Assembly: GCA_964440875.1 (NCBI GenBank)
Contig: CAYTTS010000068.1
Location: forward strand, 1 to 5,339
From: JAAZDN01 sp964440875
GTDB lineage: Bacteria > Bacillota_I > Bacilli_A > Erysipelotrichales > Erysipelotrichaceae
Length of the DNA stretch: 5,339 nucleotides
Reading direction: 5' to 3'
The notes under the pieces are model-generated. The model did not search any database and had not been told where the DNA came from. It saw only the letters and a list, made by a program, of their open reading frames with translations. Both the position numbers and the translations under genes were made by a program. Each line of letters starts with the position of its first letter. The first letter of the stretch is position 1. Of the stretch, positions 1 to 5,339 are shown piece after piece.

Positions 1-492
1 TTATAATGTTTCAATATATTTTCTATATACTTCTATTTGATTTTCTACAGCGTAATTTGATTTAGTATATGAGATAAAATCATCAACACTTATCCAAGTG
101 TAATTGATTGTTTCTCCTTCTTGAAAAGTGATACTATCCTTATCAATATCAACAATAGCTAAATAAGCGACAAAGATAGAATGACCAAATATTTTTTGAT
201 CTATATATTCAAAGGTAATTGTTTCACTAATACCTGTCTCTTCTTTAAGTTCACGTTTAGCTCCAGCTAATGATGTTTCATTTTTTAAAACACTACCACC
301 AGCACTTGCCTCAAAGTATCCAGGATACTTTGTTTTCTCTAAATCTCTTTGCATTAATAGAAATGTATTATCTGTATGTTTAACTAGTATTTGTGTAACT
401 AAATGATAATAGCCATCAGGTATACTTTCTCCCCTAGTTAACGTTAAGTCATGTTTATTTCCGTCGCTGTCATAAGCATCCCAATATTCCAT
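1..492 (-). CDS. Nudix hydrolase (IPP-isomerase-like / YfcD-like subgroup)
   Basis: This 163-residue protein carries a perfect Nudix box, G-x5-E-x7-REL-x-EE-x-G-I, from G66 to I88 (E72, R80-E81-L82, E84-E85, G87). The box binds divalent metal and cleaves a nucleoside-diphosphate-linked substrate. The N-terminus (MEYWDAYDSDGN, then a conserved Arg-Gly-Glu and a Tyr-Tyr-His strand) is the pattern of the COG1443-type Nudix proteins related to isopentenyl-diphosphate isomerase. It is probably a soluble cytosolic hydrolase rather than a true isomerase, and its substrate cannot be predicted. I chose the ATG at 492-490. The in-frame ATG at 504-502, which would add four residues, has no ribosome binding site and sits about where transcription should begin. 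The chosen ATG has a GGGTGG stretch four bases upstream and gives the family's usual N-terminus. The gene is complete, with its TAA at the window edge, and is divergent from the ABC operon. No functional link to the neighbours is evident. Confidence 0.9.
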   Translation of the reverse strand: MEYWDAYDSDGNKHDLTLTRGESIPDGYYHLVTQILVKHTDNTFLLMQRDLEKTKYPGYFEASAGGSVLKNETSLAGAKRELKEETGISETITFEYIDQKIFGHSIFVAYLAIVDIDKDSITFQEGETINYTWISVDDFISYTKSNYAVENQIEVYRKYIETL

Positions 493-509
493 TTTACCAC
501 CCATTGGAT

Positions 510-515
510 ATTATA
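510..515 (-). promoter_or_regulatory. -10 box of the Nudix gene promoter
   Basis: On the minus strand a perfect TATAAT lies just upstream of the Nudix gene, which would start transcription near position 503. No good -35 is visible at 17 bases; the upstream stretch is a TA run (531-540). The RNA leader before the chosen ATG at 492 would be only about 12 bases. This is inferred from motif and position only. Confidence 0.45.
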
Positions 516-564
516 GTATAAAAAGATAAATATATATATACTTATATGTCTAAAGTAGATACTG

Positions 565-573
565 TGGTACTAT
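565..573 (+). promoter_or_regulatory. Extended -10 promoter of the ABC operon
   Basis: TGGTACTAT fits an extended -10 (TGn followed by a TATAAT-like hexamer with one mismatch), placing the start of transcription near 580. No convincing -35 is present at the right distance, as is common for extended -10 promoters. The ABC gene's ribosome binding site (GAGGG, 586-590) follows shortly after. The 505-595 gap thus appears to hold two divergent promoters; I see no convincing operator palindrome in it. Confidence 0.4.
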
Positions 574-595
574 TAAGTGAGAAATGAGGGATTAA

Positions 596-1300
596 ATGTT
601 AGAAGTTAATAATTTAGTTAAGAAATATAAGAAATTTAAAGCTGTTGATAATACATCTTTTCTTGTTAACAAAGCTGATGTTGCCGTACTTGTTGGGCCA
701 AATGGTGCAGGTAAGTCGACTACTATTCAATGTATTGTAGGTATATTAAAGTTTAGCGGTGATATTAAGATTAATAAGATTGATAATTTAGACTTAAGGG
801 CAAAGAGAATGTTAGCCTATGTTCCAGAAATCCCTTCAATGTATCCACTTTTAACAGTTAGGGAACATATCGAGTTTATGTGTAGGGCTTATTCCGTAAC
901 TGTTGATAACTCCTTAATTGACGAGTTGTTAATTAGATTTGAATTATTTGATAAGCAAGATAAATTAGGTGATGAATTATCTAAAGGGATGATGCAGAAA
1001 GTTAGTATTTGTTGTGCAGTGATCGTTAAACCAGAAGTTTTAATATTAGATGAGCCAATGGTTGGTCTTGATCCTAAGGCAATTAAAGAGTTAAAGAAAT
1101 TAATTCTTGAATTAAAGGCGGATGGAGTAACTATTCTAATATCAACACATATGATGGAAATGGTAGATGAACTATGGGACCGGGTAATCTTAATGAAAGA
1201 GGGAAGTATTGTTAGCAACCTTTCAAAAGAAGAGGCGGGAGTTTCAGATTTATCGTCATTATTCTTTGACTTAACTACTGAGGATAATGCTGATGAATAG
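596..1300 (+). CDS. ABC transporter ATP-binding protein (ABC-2/CcmA type)
   Basis: This 234-residue protein is a single nucleotide-binding domain that should drive the membrane protein encoded just downstream. Visible motifs in order are Walker A GPNGAGKST (34-42), a Q-loop region VPEIPSMYP in which Glu78 stands where Gln is usual, the signature LSKGMMQK (128-135), Walker B VLILDEP (148-154) with catalytic Glu153, the D-loop GLDP (157-160) and the switch His185 in STH. The set is complete, so the protein should hydrolyse ATP. The Gln-to-Glu change is frequent in CcmA-like ATPases paired with ABC-2-type exporters and does not suggest inactivation. The length is typical for a stand-alone export ATPase. 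The start is supported by GAGGG five bases upstream. The end overlaps the next gene, implying co-transcription and coupled translation. Export is inferred from family type; the substrate is unknown. Confidence 0.93.
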   Translation: MLEVNNLVKKYKKFKAVDNTSFLVNKADVAVLVGPNGAGKSTTIQCIVGILKFSGDIKINKIDNLDLRAKRMLAYVPEIPSMYPLLTVREHIEFMCRAYSVTVDNSLIDELLIRFELFDKQDKLGDELSKGMMQKVSICCAVIVKPEVLILDEPMVGLDPKAIKELKKLILELKADGVTILISTHMMEMVDELWDRVILMKEGSIVSNLSKEEAGVSDLSSLFFDLTTEDNADE

Positions 1301-2873
1301 TGCCTTACTCTATCACTTAAAAGTAAGTCTTAAAAACACATTTAAGCAACTACTTAGAAAACCACTTAAGTTAATACTAGCGATTTTGGTTGTTGTATAC
1401 TTTATATTTATTCCATTTATGTTGAAAGATTTAATCGTAGAAAGTGGTTTAGATAATAATATTGGATATATTATTATTTATTCAGCGACAATGCTTTATT
1501 TAACGATGCCAATAACACTATCTTATTTTAGAAGAAGTGGTATTAACTTTAAAAAACCTGATATTAACTTCATGTTTGCGACACCAATCTCACCTAAGGA
1601 AAATTTATTTTATGGGATCTTTAAACAAATATACTTACAAGTTGTCATGGTTATTATTGTTGGTATATCGGCAATATTTATTTTTAACTTACCGGCTTTT
1701 AAAACAATTGTATTTACGCTAGTTAACTTCATTATCTCATCAGCAATGGACTACTCACTAGCAATGATTATGTATGGTTCTGAGAAAATCAGTGACGATA
1801 ATAAAAAGAAGATAAAATATTTTGTCTATTTGATTATTCTTCTTGTTACGATATTAGTTGGCTATACATTATTTAATAAAGGTTTTAGTATTGAGGCAAT
1901 TTACAGTTTGATTTCAAGTCCCTTAATACTGTTTATTCCAATATTTGGTTATAAGATTGGTTTTGTTAGTTTAATATTTTCGGGACCAACTTTAATTAAT
2001 GTTATTTCATCAATACTCTATCTTATATCATCAGGACTACTTTTATATTTTAATGTAAAGATGAAGATTAAGGGTGAGTACTATGAAGATGCGATGGTAT
2101 TTGCTGAAAAACAAGCAAAGATAGTAAAAAACCAAGGTAAAATGACGTTCTTAGAAGCATTTGGTGTTAAGAAAAAAGTAGTAGCCTATGATGGAAGTTT
2201 AAAAGGATATGGTGCAAAAACGATCTTTTATAAACAGATGATTGAAAGAAGACGTAGTAATCGATTCTTCTTCACAATTAGTGATATTGTCCTATTAATT
2301 CTTTCTATTGTATTTGGTTTTTTAATAAGAAATGATGAGACAGCTAGTCTTGCTTTCTTTGTTGGGGTAAATGCTGTGACAATTTATATATCGACATTTT
2401 TTTCTCAAAGCAATAAATGGTTAGAAGAATTTAATACATATTACTTATACTTAATACCAGACACAAACTTCTCGAAGTTATATTATTCAACTTTGATGGA
2501 ACATTTAAATAGTTTAATTAAAGTCTTAGTTATTACATTGCCGAGTGGATTATTATTAAATGTTGGATTTGAAACAATTGTCTTAGCGATTATTAGTCAG
2601 TTAGCAATTAAAGTTTTATTGACATATAAGCTAATTTTAGTTGAAGGCTATTTTGGAAATAAACTTGGTACAAATATATCCTTGTTTATTAATTTGTTTT
2701 TAACAATGATCTTGATGATAGTGCCGATTATAGCTTTAATATTGTCAGTTTTTATTTCTAATAGTATTGCGACAGCTATAATATTGGGATATTCATTACT
2801 CTTAAGTGCATTATTTGTAAATCTAATTACCAAAGTCTTTGTTAACATTGAGAATATTATTAAGATTGATTAG
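1293..2873 (+). CDS. ABC exporter membrane protein (putative ABC exporter family, PF16962-like)
   Basis: This large polytopic membrane protein is the likely permease partner of the preceding ATPase. By eye there are about 12-13 hydrophobic segments in two blocks, roughly residues 24-255 and 328-514. Between them lies a polar, Lys-rich, presumably cytosolic loop (about 255-326) containing GEYYEDAM. The early motif PDINFMFATPISP (about 89-101), the YYEDA motif, the position in the operon and the length of about 526 residues resemble the Firmicutes 'putative ABC exporter' family; this assignment is from memory and needs a profile search. I prefer the ATG at 1293 because GAGG at 1280-1283 is nine bases away. 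The in-frame ATG at 1287, which gives 528 residues, leaves only three. Either start overlaps the ATPase stop, as expected for translational coupling. The substrate is unknown. The protein ends in KID at a TAG that forms part of the terminator stem. Confidence 0.8.
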   Translation: MNSALLYHLKVSLKNTFKQLLRKPLKLILAILVVVYFIFIPFMLKDLIVESGLDNNIGYIIIYSATMLYLTMPITLSYFRRSGINFKKPDINFMFATPISPKENLFYGIFKQIYLQVVMVIIVGISAIFIFNLPAFKTIVFTLVNFIISSAMDYSLAMIMYGSEKISDDNKKKIKYFVYLIILLVTILVGYTLFNKGFSIEAIYSLISSPLILFIPIFGYKIGFVSLIFSGPTLINVISSILYLISSGLLLYFNVKMKIKGEYYEDAMVFAEKQAKIVKNQGKMTFLEAFGVKKKVVAYDGSLKGYGAKTIFYKQMIERRRSNRFFFTISDIVLLILSIVFGFLIRNDETASLAFFVGVNAVTIYISTFFSQSNKWLEEFNTYYLYLIPDTNFSKLYYSTLMEHLNSLIKVLVITLPSGLLLNVGFETIVLAIISQLAIKVLLTYKLILVEGYFGNKLGTNISLFINLFLTMILMIVPIIALILSVFISNSIATAIILGYSLLLSALFVNLITKVFVNIENIIKID

Positions 2874-2894
2874 AACCTCTAGAGGTTCTTTTTT
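2872..2894 (+). terminator. Rho-independent terminator of the ABC operon
   Basis: AGAACCTCTAGAGGTTCT (2872-2889) is a perfect 18-base palindrome, folding as a seven-pair stem with a CTAG loop, and it runs into six Ts (2889-2894). The first two bases of the palindrome are the last two of the permease TAG stop, so coding sequence and terminator share bases. The T-tract ends one base before the -35 box of the next gene, which cleanly separates the two transcription units. Confidence 0.88.
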
Positions 2895-2895
2895 C

Positions 2896-2924
2896 TTGAC
2901 ATTAACTCTTTATGGTATTATAGT
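2896..2924 (+). promoter_or_regulatory. Sigma-A-type promoter of the metal ATPase gene
   Basis: A perfect -35 TTGACA (2896-2901) is followed after exactly 17 bases by TATAGT (2919-2924), a one-mismatch -10. Transcription should begin near 2931, just before the inverted repeat at 2935-2956. A near-consensus promoter with an operator at its start site fits a gene that is repressed until an inducer is present. Confidence 0.8.
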
Positions 2925-2934
2925 ATGTATATAA

Positions 2935-2956
2935 CATATGAACAGACATTCATATG
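2935..2956 (+). promoter_or_regulatory. ArsR/SmtB-type metal-sensor operator (inverted repeat)
   Basis: CATATGAA, six bases (CAGACA), then TTCATATG form a perfect 8+8 inverted repeat lying about +4 to +25 of the predicted transcript, between the promoter and the ribosome binding site. The core TGAACA-N2-ATTCA closely resembles operators of the ArsR/SmtB family of Zn/Co/Cd sensors, such as SmtB and CzrA sites, which carry ATGAACA...TTCAT half-sites. The location would let a bound repressor block transcription of the metal ATPase until metal releases it. The regulator gene is not in this window, so the match to a specific sensor is inference. Confidence 0.7.
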
Positions 2957-2963
2957 ACGGAGG
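2957..2963 (+). promoter_or_regulatory. Ribosome binding site fixing the ATPase start
   Basis: ACGGAGG contains the full GGAGG core, five bases before the ATG at 2969. It lies downstream of the in-frame ATG at 2954, which is itself inside the operator repeat and has no ribosome binding site. This makes 2969 the real start. Confidence 0.88.
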
Positions 2964-2968
2964 TATTT

Positions 2969-4843
2969 ATGGAAAATAAACATTCACATGAACATAGTCA
3001 TGGAACAAAAGAGACGGTAGTATTATATTTTGTTGGTTTAGTTTTATACATTATCGGTCTAACTATATATAATGAACCGATAGTATTTATTCTTGCGCTC
3101 TTTCTATCTGGTTATCATATTATTTATGAAGGTTTTGCGGATACCATTAATAGCACAATTGAGAGTAAAAAATTTAAACCTAATGTGCACTTACTTATGA
3201 CACTAAGTGCTATTGGGGCAATAATTATTAAAGAATATAGTGAAGCTGCATTATTAATTTTAATTTTTGCAGGTGCTCATTATTTAGAGGACTATGCATC
3301 AAGTAAGAGTAATAAAGAAATCACTAATTTACTTAAATTAAATCCGACAACAGCAAGACGATTAAATGATGATGGAAGTATTGAGATAGTCGATGTCTCT
3401 ACACTTGTGATCGGAGATAAGTTACGTGTCTTAAATGGAGATCAAATTGCTACAGATGGTATTATTATCGAAGGTAGTTCTTCGATTGATCAATCTGCAA
3501 TTACTGGTGAGAGTATACCGGTAGAAGTTAGTGTTGATAGTGAAGTGTATGGTGGTACGATTAATGGTTTAGGAACATTTAATATGGTCGTGACCAAAGA
3601 TAGTAGTGAGACAGTTTTTGCTAAAATTATTGAACTGGTTAGTCAAACACAGAGTAATGTTTCAAAAACGGCAGCCTTTATTCAAAGAGTTGAGCCTATT
3701 TATGTTACTATCGCTTTAATATTAACGCCAGTATTCTTTCTAGTTGCCTACTATGGTTTATCACTTACTGTATATGAAAGTTTCTATCGAACAATGGTCT
3801 TTATGATAGGAGTATCACCTTGTGCTCTAGCAGTTACTGATATTCCGGCAACTTTATCCGCAATCTCAAACTTAGCAAAACAAAAAGTATTATTTAAAGG
3901 TGGATCATTCTTATCAAACTTCTCAGATGTTAATGTTATTGCATTTGATAAAACAGGAACTCTTACAGAGGGTAAACCAACAGTAAGTAATGAATATTTT
4001 GTTAGTGATAATAAAGAAGAAATTATTCAACTACTAGTGTCTATGGAGAGTGCTTCTAATCACCCTCTAGCAAATGCTATCTTAAGTCATTATGGTGATG
4101 TTGAAAAATTGCCAATTGAAGTTAAAAATATTACAGGAGTAGGCTTAGCTGCCAAGTATAAAGGTAGTAATTATAATATTGGTAAACCAAAATCATTTGA
4201 GAATGTTGATCAAAGTATTATTGATATAAAAGATAAATATGAAATGGAAGGAAAAACGGTAGTTTACTTTTCCAAAGATAATGAAATTCAAGCGGTTATT
4301 GCAATATTAGATCAAGCAAAAGAAAGTGCTAAAAGAACACTTAAATATTTTGAAAAAGAAAACGTTAAAACAGTAATGATTACTGGTGATGCTAAAAAGA
4401 CTGCAGTTGCAATAGGTAATACCTTAAATGTTAGTGAGGTCATTGCGGATGTAATGCCTGAGGATAAATCTAATATTATCGAAAGGTTAAGAGCAGATAA
4501 TAATATTGTTGCGATGGTTGGTGATGGTATTAATGATGCTCCAGCACTTGTTGCAAGTGATATAGGCTTTGCTATGGGAAGTGGAACGGATATTGCGATT
4601 GATGCTGCTGATGCAGTCTTAATGCAAAATGATCTTGATAAGATTGCCTATACTCATAGACTTTCAAAACGATTAAGAAAAATTGTTATTCAAAACATCG
4701 TCTTTGCAATGGCGATAGTAGTTATTCTAGTAGTATTAAATATAACTGGTAATATGGATATCTCTCTTGCTGTATTAATTCATGAAGGATCAACCCTTGT
4801 AGTAATCTTAAATGGTTTAAGATTATTAAAGAAGATTGATTAA
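2969..4843 (+). CDS. P1B-4-type heavy-metal-transporting P-type ATPase
   Basis: This 624-residue membrane pump should export divalent transition metal from the cytoplasm using ATP. P-type hallmarks are the actuator TGES (179-182), phosphorylation site DKTGT with Asp327, SNHP in the nucleotide domain (His365-Pro366), TGD (472-474) and GDGINDAP (518-525). The metal-site motif is SPC (283-285) rather than CPC, with HEGST (605-609) in the last membrane helix. Together these mark the P1B-4 class (CoaT, CtpD, ZosA/PfeT), whose members move Co, Fe or Zn. About eight hydrophobic segments are visible: roughly 16-34, 37-56, 73-88, 91-110, 243-263, 273-296, 574-593 and 598-620. There is no N-terminal HMA domain; instead the N-terminus has alternating histidines (His5, 7, 9, 11), a possible metal-binding tail. 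The gene has its own strong promoter and an ArsR/SmtB-like operator, suggesting induction by Zn, Co or Cd. No terminator follows, so some transcripts may continue into mscL. Class is confident; the exact metal is not. Confidence 0.93.
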   Translation: MENKHSHEHSHGTKETVVLYFVGLVLYIIGLTIYNEPIVFILALFLSGYHIIYEGFADTINSTIESKKFKPNVHLLMTLSAIGAIIIKEYSEAALLILIFAGAHYLEDYASSKSNKEITNLLKLNPTTARRLNDDGSIEIVDVSTLVIGDKLRVLNGDQIATDGIIIEGSSSIDQSAITGESIPVEVSVDSEVYGGTINGLGTFNMVVTKDSSETVFAKIIELVSQTQSNVSKTAAFIQRVEPIYVTIALILTPVFFLVAYYGLSLTVYESFYRTMVFMIGVSPCALAVTDIPATLSAISNLAKQKVLFKGGSFLSNFSDVNVIAFDKTGTLTEGKPTVSNEYFVSDNKEEIIQLLVSMESASNHPLANAILSHYGDVEKLPIEVKNITGVGLAAKYKGSNYNIGKPKSFENVDQSIIDIKDKYEMEGKTVVYFSKDNEIQAVIAILDQAKESAKRTLKYFEKENVKTVMITGDAKKTAVAIGNTLNVSEVIADVMPEDKSNIIERLRADNNIVAMVGDGINDAPALVASDIGFAMGSGTDIAIDAADAVLMQNDLDKIAYTHRLSKRLRKIVIQNIVFAMAIVVILVVLNITGNMDISLAVLIHEGSTLVVILNGLRLLKKID

Positions 4844-4871
4844 TGATATATAAGTAATAATATTGTATAAT
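4843..4871 (+). promoter_or_regulatory. Promoter of mscL
   Basis: A perfect TATAAT (4866-4871) sits 17 bases after ATGATA (4843-4848), a 4/6 match to TTGACA that begins at the last base of the ATPase stop codon. Transcription would start near 4878, leaving a short leader before the ribosome binding site. This suggests mscL is transcribed independently, although no terminator separates it from the metal ATPase. Confidence 0.6.
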
Positions 4872-4884
4872 GAAGACATATTAT

Positions 4885-4890
4885 GAGGGG
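4885..4890 (+). promoter_or_regulatory. Ribosome binding site fixing the mscL start
   Basis: GAGGGG lies seven bases before the ATG at 4898. The in-frame ATG at 4883 overlaps this site, so it would consume its own ribosome binding signal and add a five-residue extension that MscL proteins lack. Confidence 0.85.
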
Positions 4891-4897
4891 TGTATCT

Positions 4898-5263
4898 ATG
4901 TTACAAGAATTCAAAGAATTTATTTCTAAAGGTAATGCTTTAGATCTTGCAGTTGGGGTTGTTATTGGTGGAGCTTTCTCGGCAATTGTTAACTCAATAG
5001 TAAATGATCTCTTGATGCCAATTGTTGGAATGGTTATTGGAATTGACTTTAGTACTTGGGTAATAACAGTTAATAATTCTCCACTAGCTATTGGAAACTT
5101 CATTCAATCAATTATCAACTTCTTAATTATTTCGTTTGTATTATTTATCATTTTAAAAATGGTAAATAAATTTAGAAAACCAGAAGAAGTAGTTGAAGAA
5201 GTAATTGTTGATAGTGCTGAAGTAGCATTGTTAAAAGAAATTAGAGATGCATTAAATAAATAG
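4898..5263 (+). CDS. mscL: Large-conductance mechanosensitive channel MscL
   Basis: This 121-residue protein forms the homopentameric plasma-membrane channel that opens under high membrane tension and releases solutes during hypo-osmotic shock. The start MLQEFKEFISKGNALDLAVG is the classic MscL N-terminal helix leading into the pore helix. By alignment with the E. coli protein from memory, Leu17 and Val21 correspond to the pore constriction (E. coli Leu19 and Val23), with Gly20 between them. TM1 spans about 15-45, a short extracellular loop about 50-66, TM2 about 67-90, followed by the basic KFRKP stretch. An acidic linker then leads to a C-terminal amphipathic helix (SAEVALLKEIRDALNK), the cytoplasmic bundle. 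The length is normal for Firmicutes, whose loop is shorter than in E. coli. It has its own promoter and a terminator overlapping its stop. All family features are intact. Confidence 0.96.
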   Translation: MLQEFKEFISKGNALDLAVGVVIGGAFSAIVNSIVNDLLMPIVGMVIGIDFSTWVITVNNSPLAIGNFIQSIINFLIISFVLFIILKMVNKFRKPEEVVEEVIVDSAEVALLKEIRDALNK

Positions 5264-5285
5264 GCTTAAAAAGCCTTTTTATTTT
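5262..5285 (+). terminator. Rho-independent terminator of mscL
   Basis: AGGCTT (5262-5267), loop AAA and AAGCCT (5271-5276) form a six-pair hairpin, followed by TTTTATTTT. As in the ABC operon, the stem begins with the last two bases of the TAG stop codon. Confidence 0.85.
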
Positions 5286-5325
5286 GCAGAAACAATAAAA
5301 TAATGTAAGATGGATTTATATTATA

Positions 5326-5333
5326 GAAAGAGG
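5326..5333 (+). promoter_or_regulatory. Ribosome binding site of a gene starting beyond the window
   Basis: GAAAGAGG followed by six bases to the window end is a typical ribosome binding site and spacing, so a plus-strand gene probably starts just after 5339. A weak possible promoter (TTTGCA at 5283-5288 and TAAGAT at 5306-5311, 17 bases apart) lies between the mscL terminator and this site, but it is too degenerate to call. Nothing of the coding region is visible. Confidence 0.5.
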
Positions 5334-5339
5334 TAGTTT

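Noticed and set aside
551..576. Inverted repeat AGTA...TACT near the ABC promoter as an operator
   Set aside because: Only four outer bases pair across a ten-base gap with no further symmetry, which is expected by chance in AT-rich DNA.
889..1218. Minus-strand open frame of 109 codons inside the ABC ATPase gene
   Set aside because: It lies wholly antisense to a gene with all ABC motifs, has no ribosome binding site of note, and its translation is low-complexity Ser/Ile/Asn-rich without any recognisable family.
1537..1722. Plus-strand 61-codon open frame inside the permease gene
   Set aside because: It is an out-of-frame shadow of a membrane-protein coding region with no independent start signals.
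2648..2848. Minus-strand 66-codon open frame over the permease 3' end
   Set aside because: It is antisense to hydrophobic coding sequence; the AT-rich codons of the real gene explain the open frame.
2925..2968. Fur or PerR box in front of the metal ATPase
   Set aside because: No TTATAAT-N-ATTATAA-like 7-1-7 repeat is present; the repeat seen is of the TGAA-N6-TTCA type.
2938..2979. Possible 13-codon upstream open frame (MNRHSYDGG...) overlapping the ATPase start in another frame
   Set aside because: Its ATG is part of the operator repeat and has no ribosome binding site; the only good site serves the ATG at 2969.
2851..4843. Identical AAG ATT GAT ends (KID, then stop) of the permease and the ATPase as a repeat or shared tag
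   Set aside because: The match is nine bases of common AT-rich codons; flanking sequence does not match, so chance is sufficient.
4840..5103. Minus-strand 87-codon open frame opposite mscL
   Set aside because: It is antisense to the conserved MscL pore helix and has no recognisable domain.
1..5339. CRISPR arrays, tRNA/rRNA genes, insertion sequences or attachment sites
   Set aside because: No spaced direct repeats, cloverleaf-type sequence, transposase fragments or terminal inverted repeats were seen, and almost all of the window is intact coding sequence.

Overview
The window is AT-rich, densely coded bacterial DNA. Low GC, strong AGGAGG-type ribosome binding sites, short intergenic gaps and hairpin-plus-T-tract terminators point to the Firmicutes/Mollicutes side of the tree (Bacilli, Erysipelotrichia, or an Acholeplasma/Izemoplasma-like lineage). 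The standard genetic code is in use: all tryptophans are TGG and no gene needs TGA read through. All five stops are TAA or TAG. The exact taxon cannot be fixed from the sequence.

Layout. (1) Positions 1-492, minus strand: a Nudix hydrolase with a perfect Nudix box, whose promoter lies in the divergent gap 505-595. (2) Positions 596-2873, plus strand: a two-gene operon in which an ABC ATPase overlaps a large polytopic membrane protein resembling the 'putative ABC exporter' family. It ends in a palindromic terminator that begins inside the last stop codon. (3) Positions 2896-4843: a separately transcribed heavy-metal P-type ATPase of the P1B-4 class (SPC and HEGST motifs, His-rich N-terminus). 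It has a TTGACA-N17-TATAGT promoter and, just downstream, a CATATGAA-N6-TTCATATG inverted repeat that looks like an ArsR/SmtB-family metal-sensor operator. (4) Positions 4898-5263: mscL, the large-conductance mechanosensitive channel, with its own TATAAT box and a terminator overlapping its stop codon. (5) The last bases hold a ribosome binding site for a plus-strand gene that begins just outside the window.

The genes look like ordinary housekeeping and envelope functions: nucleotide or metabolite clean-up, an ABC export system of unknown substrate, divalent metal efflux, and an osmotic safety valve. There is no sign of mobile elements, CRISPR, RNA genes or a new multi-gene system. The most informative signal is the metal-sensor-type operator in front of the P1B-4 ATPase. 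It suggests Zn/Co/Cd-type control by a regulator encoded elsewhere, and it also shows that the ATPase starts at 2969 rather than at the upstream ATG at 2954.
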